DNA of 64,000 nt from Clostridia bacterium (GTDB lineage: Bacteria > Bacillota > Clostridia > Christensenellales > Aristaeellaceae). Within the stretch, counting starts at the first letter, position 1, and each line of letters starts with the position of its first letter. The position numbers and the translations under genes are program-made. The notes beneath the pieces were generated by a model. It worked only from the letters and a program-made list of their open reading frames with translations. It was not told the DNA's origin and did not search any database. The stretch is from NCBI GenBank assembly GCA_017469265.1, contig JAFUGS010000093.1, positions 1 to 64,000 on the forward strand, read 5' to 3'. Below, one piece after another: positions 1-8,284 of this stretch.

Positions 1-119
1 CTAATGTTTACGAAAAGGGGATCAAGGTATCTGATGAAGAATTGGAGGGTATCAATATATTGAGGAATGAGTTCTGTGGAAACTGGAATTACACAATATA
101 TCCGTCACAAAACGCATAA
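1..119 (+). mobile_element. 3' end of a transposase gene (ISAzo13-like), partial
   Basis: Reading frame 3 is open from the window edge to a TAA at 117-119 and gives 38 residues. They end with a D-E-E-L stretch followed by a tail containing F-C-G-N-W-N-Y-T-I. From memory of the family, a W-N-Y-T-I end after an I-K-(V/I)-S-D-E-E segment is typical of ISAzo13 (formerly Rhodopirellula-type) DDE transposases. The catalytic domain lies outside the window. The bases just after the stop, about 120-140, may be the right terminal inverted repeat, but the other end is not visible. The family name is an inference from a short tail. Confidence 0.55.
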
Positions 120-137
120 TTAATTTATCGACAGTTC

Positions 138-1544
138 CTAACCTCCGTTATACTCTGACTGATTCGGCCTGATGACATTGCCGGTATTAGTCAGGGTAGC
201 ATTTGTCCAATTCGTCAGGTTGGGACGCCGGGAATAAATAGTTCCATAATTGGTCCAGTTGACAAATCGATAACCGGACGTTGCCTCGGGATATACAAAC
301 CGGTTTGCGGAATTATGAACAGAGTTCAATCCATCGGTTAATTCGCTTCCTGAATTCTTTATTTCTCCCTTGGAATCCGTCAGATAGAGCGTACCCATGC
401 CGGATTTGTTCACCTTGTAAACATAGCCGGTCAGGTCATCATAGGAGGTGATGATCGCGTCCCTCACCCCGATCACAACCACCGTGCCATCCTCCATCAT
501 AACGGTCAGAACTTCCTCCGAGGTAAAGGGCGCAAGGCTTACAAGCTGCCAGCCGTTCTCTGTATTTTCAGGGCATACAAGGGTAGTGTCAGAGAAGGTG
601 ACGTCAGCGATTTCCGCCGCATCCAGGGAGATGACAAGGCGTGCGAATACTTCCGCCATGGTGATAACGCTCCCGCCGGTGATAGAGAAGGTCGCGCCAT
701 AGTAAACAAAATCCACCGTATAGGCCAGCGCGAAGGCAGAGAAGGATTCCGTTGTGAAGGTCAGGTGGACGATCTCGTTATCCTCGGTGTCCGCTTCCAC
801 GCTCAGTTCTTCTGCCGTGCCATCCGGCAGGATGTGGAACAGCCGGGCTTCCCGCAGGGTGGTTTGTCCTGTGGTACCGTTGATGACCGGTGCTTCCGGC
901 AAAACGATATTTGTTTCAAGGGTTACCGCCGCGGCGGATTCAACCTTCTCCCCGTCCGCCATCAGGGAGATGTCCATCCAGGCCAGCAGGGCCTCGTCTC
1001 CCGCCCGCTCCTGTACCAGCGCGCGCAGCTCTTCCGTGGGTTCATACGCCGCGAGCATCAGTTCCGTTCCTTCCGGAACCGGGGAAAAGGCGGCGAAAAC
1101 ACCGTTTTCGTTCTGGACCGTCTCTCCGGCGGGGATCATGGGTTTCGGATTGCGCAGCTGAATCCGCCTTGTGGTCCAGAAGGCGCTGATCTCCAGCGTC
1201 ACCTGGTCAAAATACCGCTCCGCGGTAATCAGCCAGTCATCGGAAAGCAGGCCGGGCTCTTCCCGCAGCGTGACCGCGGTCGGATCGCTGACGGAAAGCC
1301 GGATCGCCCACAGGGAACCTGTGGACAGATGCAGCTGCTGCATCAGCGCGGAAAGCCGGACAGACTTTTTCTCCCCGAAGGTATAGATCTTCTCTCCGCT
1401 GTCCGTGACGGAGTCCTCCAGGCTTCCGTCCACGCCCAGCCAGTCGCTGTAGACCGAGGCCGGATCCGCGTCGGCGGGAATCATGGTGAAAACCATCACC
1501 ATGACACAAAGGAATGATAATACCCTGTTCCATCTGTTCCTCAT
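138..1544 (-). CDS. Secreted surface-type protein, probably cut short at its C terminus
   Basis: A 468-residue exported protein of unknown function. The start is the ATG at 1542-1544, preceded by AGGGAG at 7 bases; a GTG two codons upstream is too close to that site. Residues 1-28 form a signal peptide (R-N-R-W, then a hydrophobic stretch ending near A-D-A). The rest is beta-rich, acidic and Thr/Val-rich with no catalytic motif, as in the N-terminal parts of large Clostridia adhesins. There is no LPXTG, no membrane anchor and no repeat array, so nothing holds it at the surface. Its stop is only 18 bases from the end of the transposase frame, so an insertion may have removed the original C terminus (inference). 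It lies downstream of another secreted protein on the same strand. Confidence 0.7.
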   Translation of the reverse strand: MRNRWNRVLSFLCVMVMVFTMIPADADPASVYSDWLGVDGSLEDSVTDSGEKIYTFGEKKSVRLSALMQQLHLSTGSLWAIRLSVSDPTAVTLREEPGLLSDDWLITAERYFDQVTLEISAFWTTRRIQLRNPKPMIPAGETVQNENGVFAAFSPVPEGTELMLAAYEPTEELRALVQERAGDEALLAWMDISLMADGEKVESAAAVTLETNIVLPEAPVINGTTGQTTLREARLFHILPDGTAEELSVEADTEDNEIVHLTFTTESFSAFALAYTVDFVYYGATFSITGGSVITMAEVFARLVISLDAAEIADVTFSDTTLVCPENTENGWQLVSLAPFTSEEVLTVMMEDGTVVVIGVRDAIITSYDDLTGYVYKVNKSGMGTLYLTDSKGEIKNSGSELTDGLNSVHNSANRFVYPEATSGYRFVNWTNYGTIYSRRPNLTNWTNATLTNTGNVIRPNQSEYNGG

Positions 1545-1609
1545 GAACACGCTCCCTACCGCGCAAAACCGCGGGCTGTTGGTCCTGTGAGCTTCCCAAA
1601 AGCAGGAAA

Positions 1610-1648
1610 ACGAGAGCAGCAGGAAAAACCCTGTTCTGCCCTCGCTCT
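1610..1648 (-). terminator. Probable intrinsic terminator after the acidic secreted protein
   Basis: On the minus strand an interrupted stem (GAG, GCAG, CAGG against CCTG, CTGC, CTC) starts just after the stop at 1651 and is followed by GTTTTC. The stem is imperfect and the T run is short, so readthrough into the next gene is possible. Confidence 0.45.
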
Positions 1649-1650
1649 AA

Positions 1651-3048
1651 TTATGTAACTGGTTCTTCGGCCGTCTCCGCCGGCGTTTCCGTCTCATCAA
1701 AGCGGACGACAACGCGCCACAGATAGTGGACGGTTTCCTCATCCACGGTGTAATGGAAATCCGCAGCGTCCGCGTCTTCCACATCCACGATGGTCTGTCC
1801 GCCATCGGGAGAATACTGCCACTGCAGCGTGTAAGGGCGATCCGCGCCTGTAACCTCGGCGTGAATCGTGGCTTCCATACCCGGGTAAATGGTCTCCAGA
1901 TCCTGCACGTTGGAGCTCAGTCGCACGGTCACCTGGGAAGCTTCGGCAGGCTCTGTCTCTTCAGCAGCTTCCGCATTTCCGTTTTCAGGCTGCGCCTCCT
2001 GGAGAGAATTCTGTGTTACGTCTTCTTCCCCGGGCGCGTCAGAATCGGCTTCCGGTGCCTGCTCCGCGTCCGCGGGATCCTCTTCGCCGGACAGCGGATC
2101 GGCTTCCTCCCCATCTTCTTCGTCTATTCCGATCTCCTCGATCTCCACGGAATCCTCATCCTGCTGTTCCGTTTCCTCGAGCTCCAGCTGGATCACCGGG
2201 GTGGAATGCTCCGTCGACTCCGTATCTTCCGCAGGCGCATAGCTTTCGGCATCGGAAACCGGCGGATTCTGCTCTTCATCCGCCCCCGGGAGATTCTCCG
2301 GCAGGGATTCCTGATCTCCCGGCTCTTCGGCGGCGGTTTCCTCCGATCCTTCCGTTTCCTCCGGCTTCCGGGAAACCATCCAGGTCAGATCGCCGGACTG
2401 CTCCTCCATCCGCGCGAAGGTGATCAGGTAGCTGCCCTTCAGCATGGTGACTTCCTCGTTCAGGGGCAGATAGCGTCCGTCCCGCGTTTCCGGCTCCCGC
2501 TCCCATACCTTTTCGCCGTCCAGGCTGCGGACGATGACCTTCGCGGCCATATCTTCCGTGGTCAGAAGGAAGGTGGCTTTCCGGCTGACCGTCCACTCCC
2601 AGGTGCGCTCCGGAACGGATCCGGACAGCTCGCACTTCTCCAGCTGGTCCAGCTTCAGTCTGCCTTCCGTCCGCGGGGCGTCCTCCTCCGGCTGTGCCGT
2701 TTCCGCTGTCGTGTTTTCCTGTTCGGCAGCGGACTGCTCCGTGGGCGTCTCCGTCAGCCCGGCGGTCGGCTGTGACGCCGGCTCCGCCGTCTTTTCCGCG
2801 GCAGGCTTTTCCGTCTGCTCGGGGGTCGGTTCAGCTGTGGGCGCCTCCGTCCGCTCCGGAGCATTTTCAGCCACGGGCGCTTCTGTCTGCTCAGCGGCCG
2901 GTTCAGCCGCAGGCTCCGTCTCCGGCGCTTCCACAGACTCCGTGAGGAGCTCCGTAACCTGCGTTTCCTCCACCGGTTCTTCCAGCTCCGCCAGCGCCAT
3001 GGCGCAGCATATACATAAAGCCAGAATCAAAGCGATAATCTTCTTCAT
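1651..3048 (-). CDS. Secreted acidic Glu/Ala/Pro/Thr-rich protein with Ig-like end
   Basis: A 465-residue exported protein with no recognised function. The start is the ATG at 3046-3048 after GAGAGG; an in-frame ATG 26 codons upstream lacks a ribosome site. Residues 1-20 are a signal peptide (M-K-K-I-I-A-L-I-L-A-L). Residues 20-135 are a low-complexity linker made of T-E-x-P-x-A-E type repeats. About 100 residues (roughly 135-235, including W-E-W-T-V-S-R-K) look like a beta-sandwich. A second very acidic linker follows, then a C-terminal Ig-like segment of about 70 residues containing Y-P-G-M-E and L-Q-W-Q-Y-S. The protein ends shortly after that domain. Such proteins are usually cell-surface stalks; no sortase motif is present. 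Confidence 0.75.
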   Translation of the reverse strand: MKKIIALILALCICCAMALAELEEPVEETQVTELLTESVEAPETEPAAEPAAEQTEAPVAENAPERTEAPTAEPTPEQTEKPAAEKTAEPASQPTAGLTETPTEQSAAEQENTTAETAQPEEDAPRTEGRLKLDQLEKCELSGSVPERTWEWTVSRKATFLLTTEDMAAKVIVRSLDGEKVWEREPETRDGRYLPLNEEVTMLKGSYLITFARMEEQSGDLTWMVSRKPEETEGSEETAAEEPGDQESLPENLPGADEEQNPPVSDAESYAPAEDTESTEHSTPVIQLELEETEQQDEDSVEIEEIGIDEEDGEEADPLSGEEDPADAEQAPEADSDAPGEEDVTQNSLQEAQPENGNAEAAEETEPAEASQVTVRLSSNVQDLETIYPGMEATIHAEVTGADRPYTLQWQYSPDGGQTIVDVEDADAADFHYTVDEETVHYLWRVVVRFDETETPAETAEEPVT

Positions 3049-3153
3049 GATGCCTCTCAACCCTTTCCATGTTCGGGGAGGTATGATCAGGATCGCATAC
3101 TGTGGCTGCTTCATCGTGGCCTGCATGCCTCATGTATACAAAATCACAAATAC

Positions 3154-3182
3154 TATATAGCATATTCTTAGCCGTTTTTCAA
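3154..3182 (-). promoter_or_regulatory. Promoter of the acidic secreted protein gene
   Basis: On the minus strand TTGAAA, 17 bases, TATATA. It is placed to give a leader of about 100 bases before the ATG at 3048. Confidence 0.6.
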
Positions 3183-3273
3183 CAAAAAAGTGCGATCGCG
3201 GCGGAGAAATACTTTTTGGGGAGCGTTTAGAAAGCGTTTGCGGGTTCCTTCGCGCGCCGTACCATTCCGGGTC

Positions 3274-3305
3274 AAAAAAAACCCGGCTTCCTTTCGGAAG
3301 CCGGG
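3274..3305 (-). terminator. Intrinsic terminator of the PFOR gene
   Basis: A 10-bp perfect stem (CCCGGCTTCC / GGAAGCCGGG) with a 4-base loop, followed on the minus strand by seven or more T. It sits 25 bases after the PFOR stop. Confidence 0.9.
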
Positions 3306-3329
3306 AAAATGGTTTTTCCTGAAAATGCC

Positions 3330-6300
3330 TTAATCCTGGGCGGCGAGCTTCTTGTAGCTCTCGCGGCGGACCTTGGCGTCCTCCTCCTGCTGCACGAAGA
3401 GCTTCGCGGCAGCATCCGGGAACTGCTGGGCCAGAGAGGTGTACCGGACCTCGCCCTTCAGGAATTCCTGATAATCGCCGGTGGGATCTTTGCTGTCGAC
3501 GGTCATCGGATGCTCCAGGGTCGGGTTGTAGCGGTACAGCTGCCAGTAGCCGCAGTCCACAGCCTTCTTGATTTCGGCCTGGCTCTTGCCCATGCCGCCC
3601 TTGGCCCGCAGGCCGTGGTTGATGCAGGGCGCGTAGGCGATGATCAGGGAAGGTCCGTCATAGGCTTCGGCTTCGATCATGGCCTTCAGCACCTGCTGCG
3701 GGTTGCTCATGGCAACCTGCGCCACGTACACATAGCCATAGCTCATGGCCATCATGCCCAGATCCTTCTTCTTGGTGCGCTTGCCGGCGGCGGCGAACTT
3801 CGCCACGGAGCCGGTGGGCGTCGCCTTGGAGGCCTGGCCGCCGGTGTTGGAGTACACTTCGGTGTCGAGCACCAGGATGTTGACATCCTGATTCTGCGCC
3901 AGCACGTGATCCACGCCGCCGTATCCGATGTCGTAGGCCCAGCCGTCGCCGCCGAAGATCCAGATGCTCTTCTTGGTCAGCAGGTCCTTGTTCTCCAGGA
4001 TGTACTTGCGGCGCGGGCAATCATCATGGCCTTCCTTGGCCTCCAGCAGGGCCACCAGCTTGTCGCCGGCCTTGCGGGAGCCGTCCGCGTTGTTCATGTT
4101 CTCCAGCCATTCCTTGCAGGCGGCGACGATGGCTTCGTCCTTGCCGACTTCGGTGACTTCCGTAATCACTTCCGCCAGCTTGGCGCGGCGCTGCTGGGTG
4201 GCCAGGTTCATGCCAAAGCCGAACTCCGCGTTGTCCTCGAACAGGGAGTTGGACCAGGCGGGGCCGAAGCCCTTCTCGTTGGTGGTGTAGGGGCAGGTCG
4301 GGGCGGAACCGCCATAGATGGAGGAGCAGCCCGTGGCGTTGGCAATGATCATCCGATCGCCGAACAGCTGGGTAACCAGCTTGACGTACGGGGTCTCGCC
4401 GCAGCCCGCGCAGGCGCCGGAGAACTCGAACAGGGGCTTCAGGGCCTGGCTGTTCTTCACGCTGGCCTTGTTGGTGATGCGGTCGGCCACTTCCGGCACG
4501 GTCATGGCGTACTCCCAGTTGGCCTCTTCCTTCCGCTGAGAATCCAGCGGCTTCATGATCAGGGCCTGCTTGCCTTCCTTGTCACGCAGCGGGCAGACGT
4601 CCGCGCAGTTGCCGCAGCCGGTGCAGTCCAGCGGGCTGACCTGCAGACGGTACTGCATGCCCTTGAACTCGGCGCCCGTGGCGGGCTTGGTCTCGAAGGA
4701 TTCGGGCTTCTCCGCGCCTTCCGCCACGTAGATGGGCCGGATGCAGGCGTGGGGGCAGACCATGGCGCAGTTGCCGCACTGGATACAGTTGGCAATCTGC
4801 CACTCGGGAACGAACACGGCGATGCCGCGCTTCTCAAACTTGGTGGTGCCGGTGGGCACGATGCCGCGGGGATCCAGCTTGCTGACGGGCAGCTTGTTGC
4901 CTTCCTGGGCCAGCACGGGCGCGATGAACTCATCGAAATATTCGTTGGTGCCGGGCACCTTGGCGGGCACGGCGCCTTCCGTGGTGGTGGCCCAGTCCGC
5001 GGGGATCTCCACTTCTTCCAGGCCGGTCAGGGCCGCGTCGATGGCCGCGAAGTTCATCTTCACGACATCCTCGCCCTTCTTGCCATAGGAAGCGACGACC
5101 TTTTCCTTCATGTACTTGTCGGCATCCTCGTAGGGGATGATGTTGGCCAGCTTGAAGAAGGCGGCCTGCATGGTGGTGTTGGTGCGTCCGCCCATGCCCA
5201 CCTTGCGGGCCAGGTCGATGGCGTTGATGATGTAGAACTTCGCGTGCTTCTTCGCCAGCTTGTTCTTCATGGCGGCGGGCAGGCGCTCGTTCAGCTCATC
5301 CTTGCTCCACTGGCAGTTCAGCAGGAAGATACCGCCTTCCCGCAGGGGGGTCACCATGTCATACATGGTCACATACGCCGGGTTGGAGCAGCTGATGAAG
5401 TCCGCGTGGTCAATCAGGTAGGGGCTCTGGATCGGCTTGTCGCCGAAGCGCAGATGGGACACGGTCAGGCCGCCGCTCTTCTTGGAATCATAGAAGAAAT
5501 AGGCCTGCGCGTACTTCTCGGTATGGTCGCCGATGATCTTGATGGAGTTCTTGTTGGCGCCGACGGTACCGTCAGAGCCCAGGCCGTAGAACATGCAGGC
5601 GCTGGTGCCGGCGGGGGCCGCCGCGAAGGTCTCGCCCAGCTTCAGGCTGGTGCCGGTCACATCGTCCTCGATGCCCACGGTGAAATGGTTCTTCATTTCG
5701 CCGTCCAGGTTGTCGAACACGGCCTTGACCATGGTGGGGGTGAATTCCTTGGAACCCAGGCCATAGCGGCCGCCCACCACCTTGATATCCGTGCGGCCGG
5801 CTTCGGTCAGCGCCGCGCAGACATCCAGATACAGAGGCTCGCCCAAGGAACCGGATTCCTTGGTCCGGTCCAGCACGGCGATCTTCTTCACGGTCTTCGG
5901 CAGCACCTTCATCAGGTACTCCACGCTGAAGGGACGATACAGGTGGCACTTCACCACGCCGACCTTTTCGCCGCTTTCCAGCATCTTGTTCACGGTCTCG
6001 TGCGCCACGTCGCAGCTGGAGCCCATGGAGATGATGACCTTCTCCGCGTCCGGAGCGCCTTCATACTGGAAGGGCTTGTACACGCGTCCGGTCAGCTTGG
6101 CCACTTCGTCCATGCATTCTTCCACGATGGCGGGCACCGCCAGGTAGAAGCGGTTGCCGGCTTCACGGCCCTGGAAGTAGATGTCGCTGTTCTGCGCGGT
6201 ACCGGCCTGATGCGGATGTTCCGGATTCAGGGCGCGTGCGCGGAACTCGGCGATCTTGTCCCACGGAACCAGGCTCTTGATTTCCTCGTAGCAGTTCTTG

Positions 6301-6860
6301 GTGTCGATGGCGTCGATCTTCTGGATCTCGTGGCTGGTGCGGAAGCCGTCGAAGAAGTGCAGGAAAGGCACGGAGCTCTTCAGGGTCGCCAGATGCGCCA
6401 CCAGGGCCATGTCATGAGCTTCCTGCACGGAGTTGGAGGCCAGCATGGCAAAGCCGGTCTGGCGGCAGGCCATGACGTCGCTGTGGTCACCGAAGATGTT
6501 CAGCGCGTGATACGCCAGGGCGCGGGCGCTGACATGGAAAACCGCGGGGGTCAGCTCGCCGCTGATCTTGTACATATTCGGGATCATCAGCAGCAGGCCC
6601 TGAGAGGCTGTGAAGGTGGTGGTCAGCGCGCCGGCGGACAGGGAGCCGTGCACGGCGCCGGCCGCGCCAGCTTCGGACTGCATTTCGGCGATCTTCACGG
6701 TCTGCCCGAACAGGTTCTTCCTGTCATGGGCGGCCCACTCATCCGCCACTTCCGCCATGGGGGAAGAAGGGGTGATCGGGTAGATGGCTGCCACATCGCT
6801 GAACGCATACGCGACATGGCTGACGGCGGTATTGCCGTCCACAGTGATCTTGATGGCCAT
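3330..6860 (-). CDS. nifJ: Pyruvate:ferredoxin (flavodoxin) oxidoreductase
   Basis: Oxidative decarboxylation of pyruvate to acetyl-CoA with transfer of electrons to ferredoxin; a central cytoplasmic enzyme of anaerobic fermenters. The product is 1176 residues, the usual length of single-chain homodimeric PFOR. The start at 6858-6860 follows a perfect AAGGAGG. Domains in order: N-terminal pyrimidine-binding domain with Y-P-I-T-P-S-S-P-M; transketolase-like and gamma domains; a two-cluster ferredoxin domain (C-I-Q-C-G-N-C and C-T-G-C-G-N-C); the proximal cluster motif C-A-G-C-G-E; and a C-terminal thiamine diphosphate domain with G-D-G-W-A-Y-D-I-G and [10 protein letters not shown]. It stands alone between its own promoter and terminator, so it is monocistronic. 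The promoter matches consensus perfectly, which suggests very high expression. Confidence 0.97.
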   Translation of the reverse strand: MAIKITVDGNTAVSHVAYAFSDVAAIYPITPSSPMAEVADEWAAHDRKNLFGQTVKIAEMQSEAGAAGAVHGSLSAGALTTTFTASQGLLLMIPNMYKISGELTPAVFHVSARALAYHALNIFGDHSDVMACRQTGFAMLASNSVQEAHDMALVAHLATLKSSVPFLHFFDGFRTSHEIQKIDAIDTKNCYEEIKSLVPWDKIAEFRARALNPEHPHQAGTAQNSDIYFQGREAGNRFYLAVPAIVEECMDEVAKLTGRVYKPFQYEGAPDAEKVIISMGSSCDVAHETVNKMLESGEKVGVVKCHLYRPFSVEYLMKVLPKTVKKIAVLDRTKESGSLGEPLYLDVCAALTEAGRTDIKVVGGRYGLGSKEFTPTMVKAVFDNLDGEMKNHFTVGIEDDVTGTSLKLGETFAAAPAGTSACMFYGLGSDGTVGANKNSIKIIGDHTEKYAQAYFFYDSKKSGGLTVSHLRFGDKPIQSPYLIDHADFISCSNPAYVTMYDMVTPLREGGIFLLNCQWSKDELNERLPAAMKNKLAKKHAKFYIINAIDLARKVGMGGRTNTTMQAAFFKLANIIPYEDADKYMKEKVVASYGKKGEDVVKMNFAAIDAALTGLEEVEIPADWATTTEGAVPAKVPGTNEYFDEFIAPVLAQEGNKLPVSKLDPRGIVPTGTTKFEKRGIAVFVPEWQIANCIQCGNCAMVCPHACIRPIYVAEGAEKPESFETKPATGAEFKGMQYRLQVSPLDCTGCGNCADVCPLRDKEGKQALIMKPLDSQRKEEANWEYAMTVPEVADRITNKASVKNSQALKPLFEFSGACAGCGETPYVKLVTQLFGDRMIIANATGCSSIYGGSAPTCPYTTNEKGFGPAWSNSLFEDNAEFGFGMNLATQQRRAKLAEVITEVTEVGKDEAIVAACKEWLENMNNADGSRKAGDKLVALLEAKEGHDDCPRRKYILENKDLLTKKSIWIFGGDGWAYDIGYGGVDHVLAQNQDVNILVLDTEVYSNTGGQASKATPTGSVAKFAAAGKRTKKKDLGMMAMSYGYVYVAQVAMSNPQQVLKAMIEAEAYDGPSLIIAYAPCINHGLRAKGGMGKSQAEIKKAVDCGYWQLYRYNPTLEHPMTVDSKDPTGDYQEFLKGEVRYTSLAQQFPDAAAKLFVQQEEDAKVRRESYKKLAAQD

Positions 6861-6960
6861 GGATGTACCTCCTTGGAAAAGATATAGAGTAACGAGCGGA
6901 AGCCCCGGTCCTCGCCCGCCGAAGGGCATGCGAAAAACACGGTTCTCTTCAAACATTGGT

Positions 6961-6989
6961 ATTATATGCGTTTTCAGTCCGCCTGTCAA
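6961..6989 (-). promoter_or_regulatory. Perfect consensus sigma-A promoter of nifJ
   Basis: On the minus strand TTGACA, 17 bases, TATAAT: an exact match in both boxes at ideal spacing. It predicts a start near 6954 and a leader of about 94 bases. Confidence 0.9.
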
Positions 6990-6991
6990 CG

Positions 6992-7016
6992 AAAAAAAGA
7001 GCCCCTTCCGGGGCTC
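6992..7016 (-). terminator. Intrinsic terminator of the VanY-like gene
   Basis: Stem GAGCCCC / GGGGCTC with loop TTCC, followed on the minus strand by seven T. It lies immediately upstream of the nifJ -35 box and insulates that promoter. Confidence 0.85.
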
Positions 7017-7047
7017 CTGAAAGGATCAGGGAACGGATTTCCGCGGC

Positions 7048-8190
7048 TCAGTACTCAAAAACCGTGATCACGCCGCCCATGTTGTCGAGGCTGGAAACAT
7101 AGCTCCGCGCCCGGCCGGTCACCTGGACGTCGAAGGACGCCGCCTCCCCCACATACTGGCGGTAGATCTCATACTTCAGCTGCCCGTCCTCGAAGAGGGC
7201 CACATGGGGATGCTCCTCCAGGTACTGGATGTATTCCTCCAGGCAGAAGTCCATATAATGCATCACCGCGGCGCTGCCCTTGCCGACGTAGCGGTACAGG
7301 TTCATCTGGCTGCTGATGCCGGTGACAAAGCTCTTGTCCGTGGACGTGGCCAGGGGCCAGCTGTTCAGCGGGAAGCGGAACACAAACCCGTACTTCCAGC
7401 AGTTCTCGTTCATCCAGATGCCCTGGCTGGAAGTGGAGTACTTCGTGTTGGTAATCTCCTTGTCGTTCCGGTCATACAGCTGGAGGCGGAAGGACAGGCC
7501 GGAGTTGTACTCGCTGGTGCCGGGATAGTTGACCTCCGCCTTCGCGGCCTCGATCAGCGCGTCCCCGGTGTATTTGGAGCTGAGCCTTTCCACCCGGTTC
7601 TGGAAGTAGGTGTTCTGCGTTTCCCAGGAGCGGTAGGCTTCCGGAACCATATAATGGCTCAGATCCTCCGCCGCCGCGTCGTCGATCGCCGCCTTCAGCG
7701 CGTCCGCCGCCACGGGGAAAAGGGAGACGCTGGCGTCCGCCACCTGCACGGCCCAGTTGAAGTAATTGCCCAGGCCCACCAGGGTGCTCTCGTCAAAATC
7801 CTCCGGCCGGGAGTGCCACTGATTCACCAGCAGCAGGCCGTTATTCATAATCTGGGAGCGGGACATGGTCACGGTGGAGGGGCTCTCCAGCGGGTAGTTG
7901 GTCAGATCCAGCAGATCCCAGCCCTCGCTCTTCTGCGCGGGCCAGGCCAGATTCGCGCCGCTGGCGGTTTCCTTTTCAAACTCCGCCATGGCCGCGGCGT
8001 ACTTCTCCCGCTCTTCCTCGTTATGGGCCTCCACCTGATTCTGCACGGTGGTCAGGGCGCTTTCCTTCCGGCTGGCGACCCAGTCCCCGGCGTAGAAGCA
8101 GGCCACCGCCGCCGCCGCAAACAGCACGGTCAGCACGATCACCACCGGTACTGCCTTGCTCTTCTTCCTCTTGCTCATTTTCCTCCGCAC
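7048..8190 (-). CDS. Membrane-anchored VanY/M15-fold protein lacking the zinc site
   Basis: Resembles VanY-type D,D-carboxypeptidases (peptidase M15B) that trim peptidoglycan stem peptides outside the cell, but is probably not catalytic. It has 380 residues from the GTG at 8190; an ATG at 8178 (M-S-K-R-K-K) is an equally good start. Residues about 13-34 form one membrane segment or signal anchor, followed by a charged helix and the M15-like domain. Family features are kept: S-E-x-x-x-G-L (226-232), N-E-N-C-W-K-Y-G-F-V-F-R-F-P (261-274) and Y-R-Y-V-G-K (299-304). The zinc-binding and catalytic residues are replaced: the family S-E-H-Q-T-G-L-A-F-D reads S-E-Y-N-S-G-L-S-F-R, and E-P-W-H reads Q-M-N-L. 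A structural or binding role is inferred. The AT-rich gap 8191-8284 separates it from argS. Confidence 0.75.
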   Translation of the reverse strand: MRRKMSKRKKSKAVPVVIVLTVLFAAAAVACFYAGDWVASRKESALTTVQNQVEAHNEEEREKYAAAMAEFEKETASGANLAWPAQKSEGWDLLDLTNYPLESPSTVTMSRSQIMNNGLLLVNQWHSRPEDFDESTLVGLGNYFNWAVQVADASVSLFPVAADALKAAIDDAAAEDLSHYMVPEAYRSWETQNTYFQNRVERLSSKYTGDALIEAAKAEVNYPGTSEYNSGLSFRLQLYDRNDKEITNTKYSTSSQGIWMNENCWKYGFVFRFPLNSWPLATSTDKSFVTGISSQMNLYRYVGKGSAAVMHYMDFCLEEYIQYLEEHPHVALFEDGQLKYEIYRQYVGEAASFDVQVTGRARSYVSSLDNMGGVITVFEY

Positions 8191-8284
8191 CTTCCTCCCT
8201 GTAAAACAGGAGAATATGATGTTAACATTTAATATTTCGTCACAAAATTTTAAAACTCCTGCTTTTCGAAAAAACTTTTCTGTT

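Noticed and set aside
3309-6887. A 1192-codon open frame on the plus strand opposite nifJ
   Set aside because: It mirrors the PFOR gene exactly, is rich in His/Gly/Leu/Gln as expected from reversed GC-rich codons, has no ribosome site and no recognisable domain.
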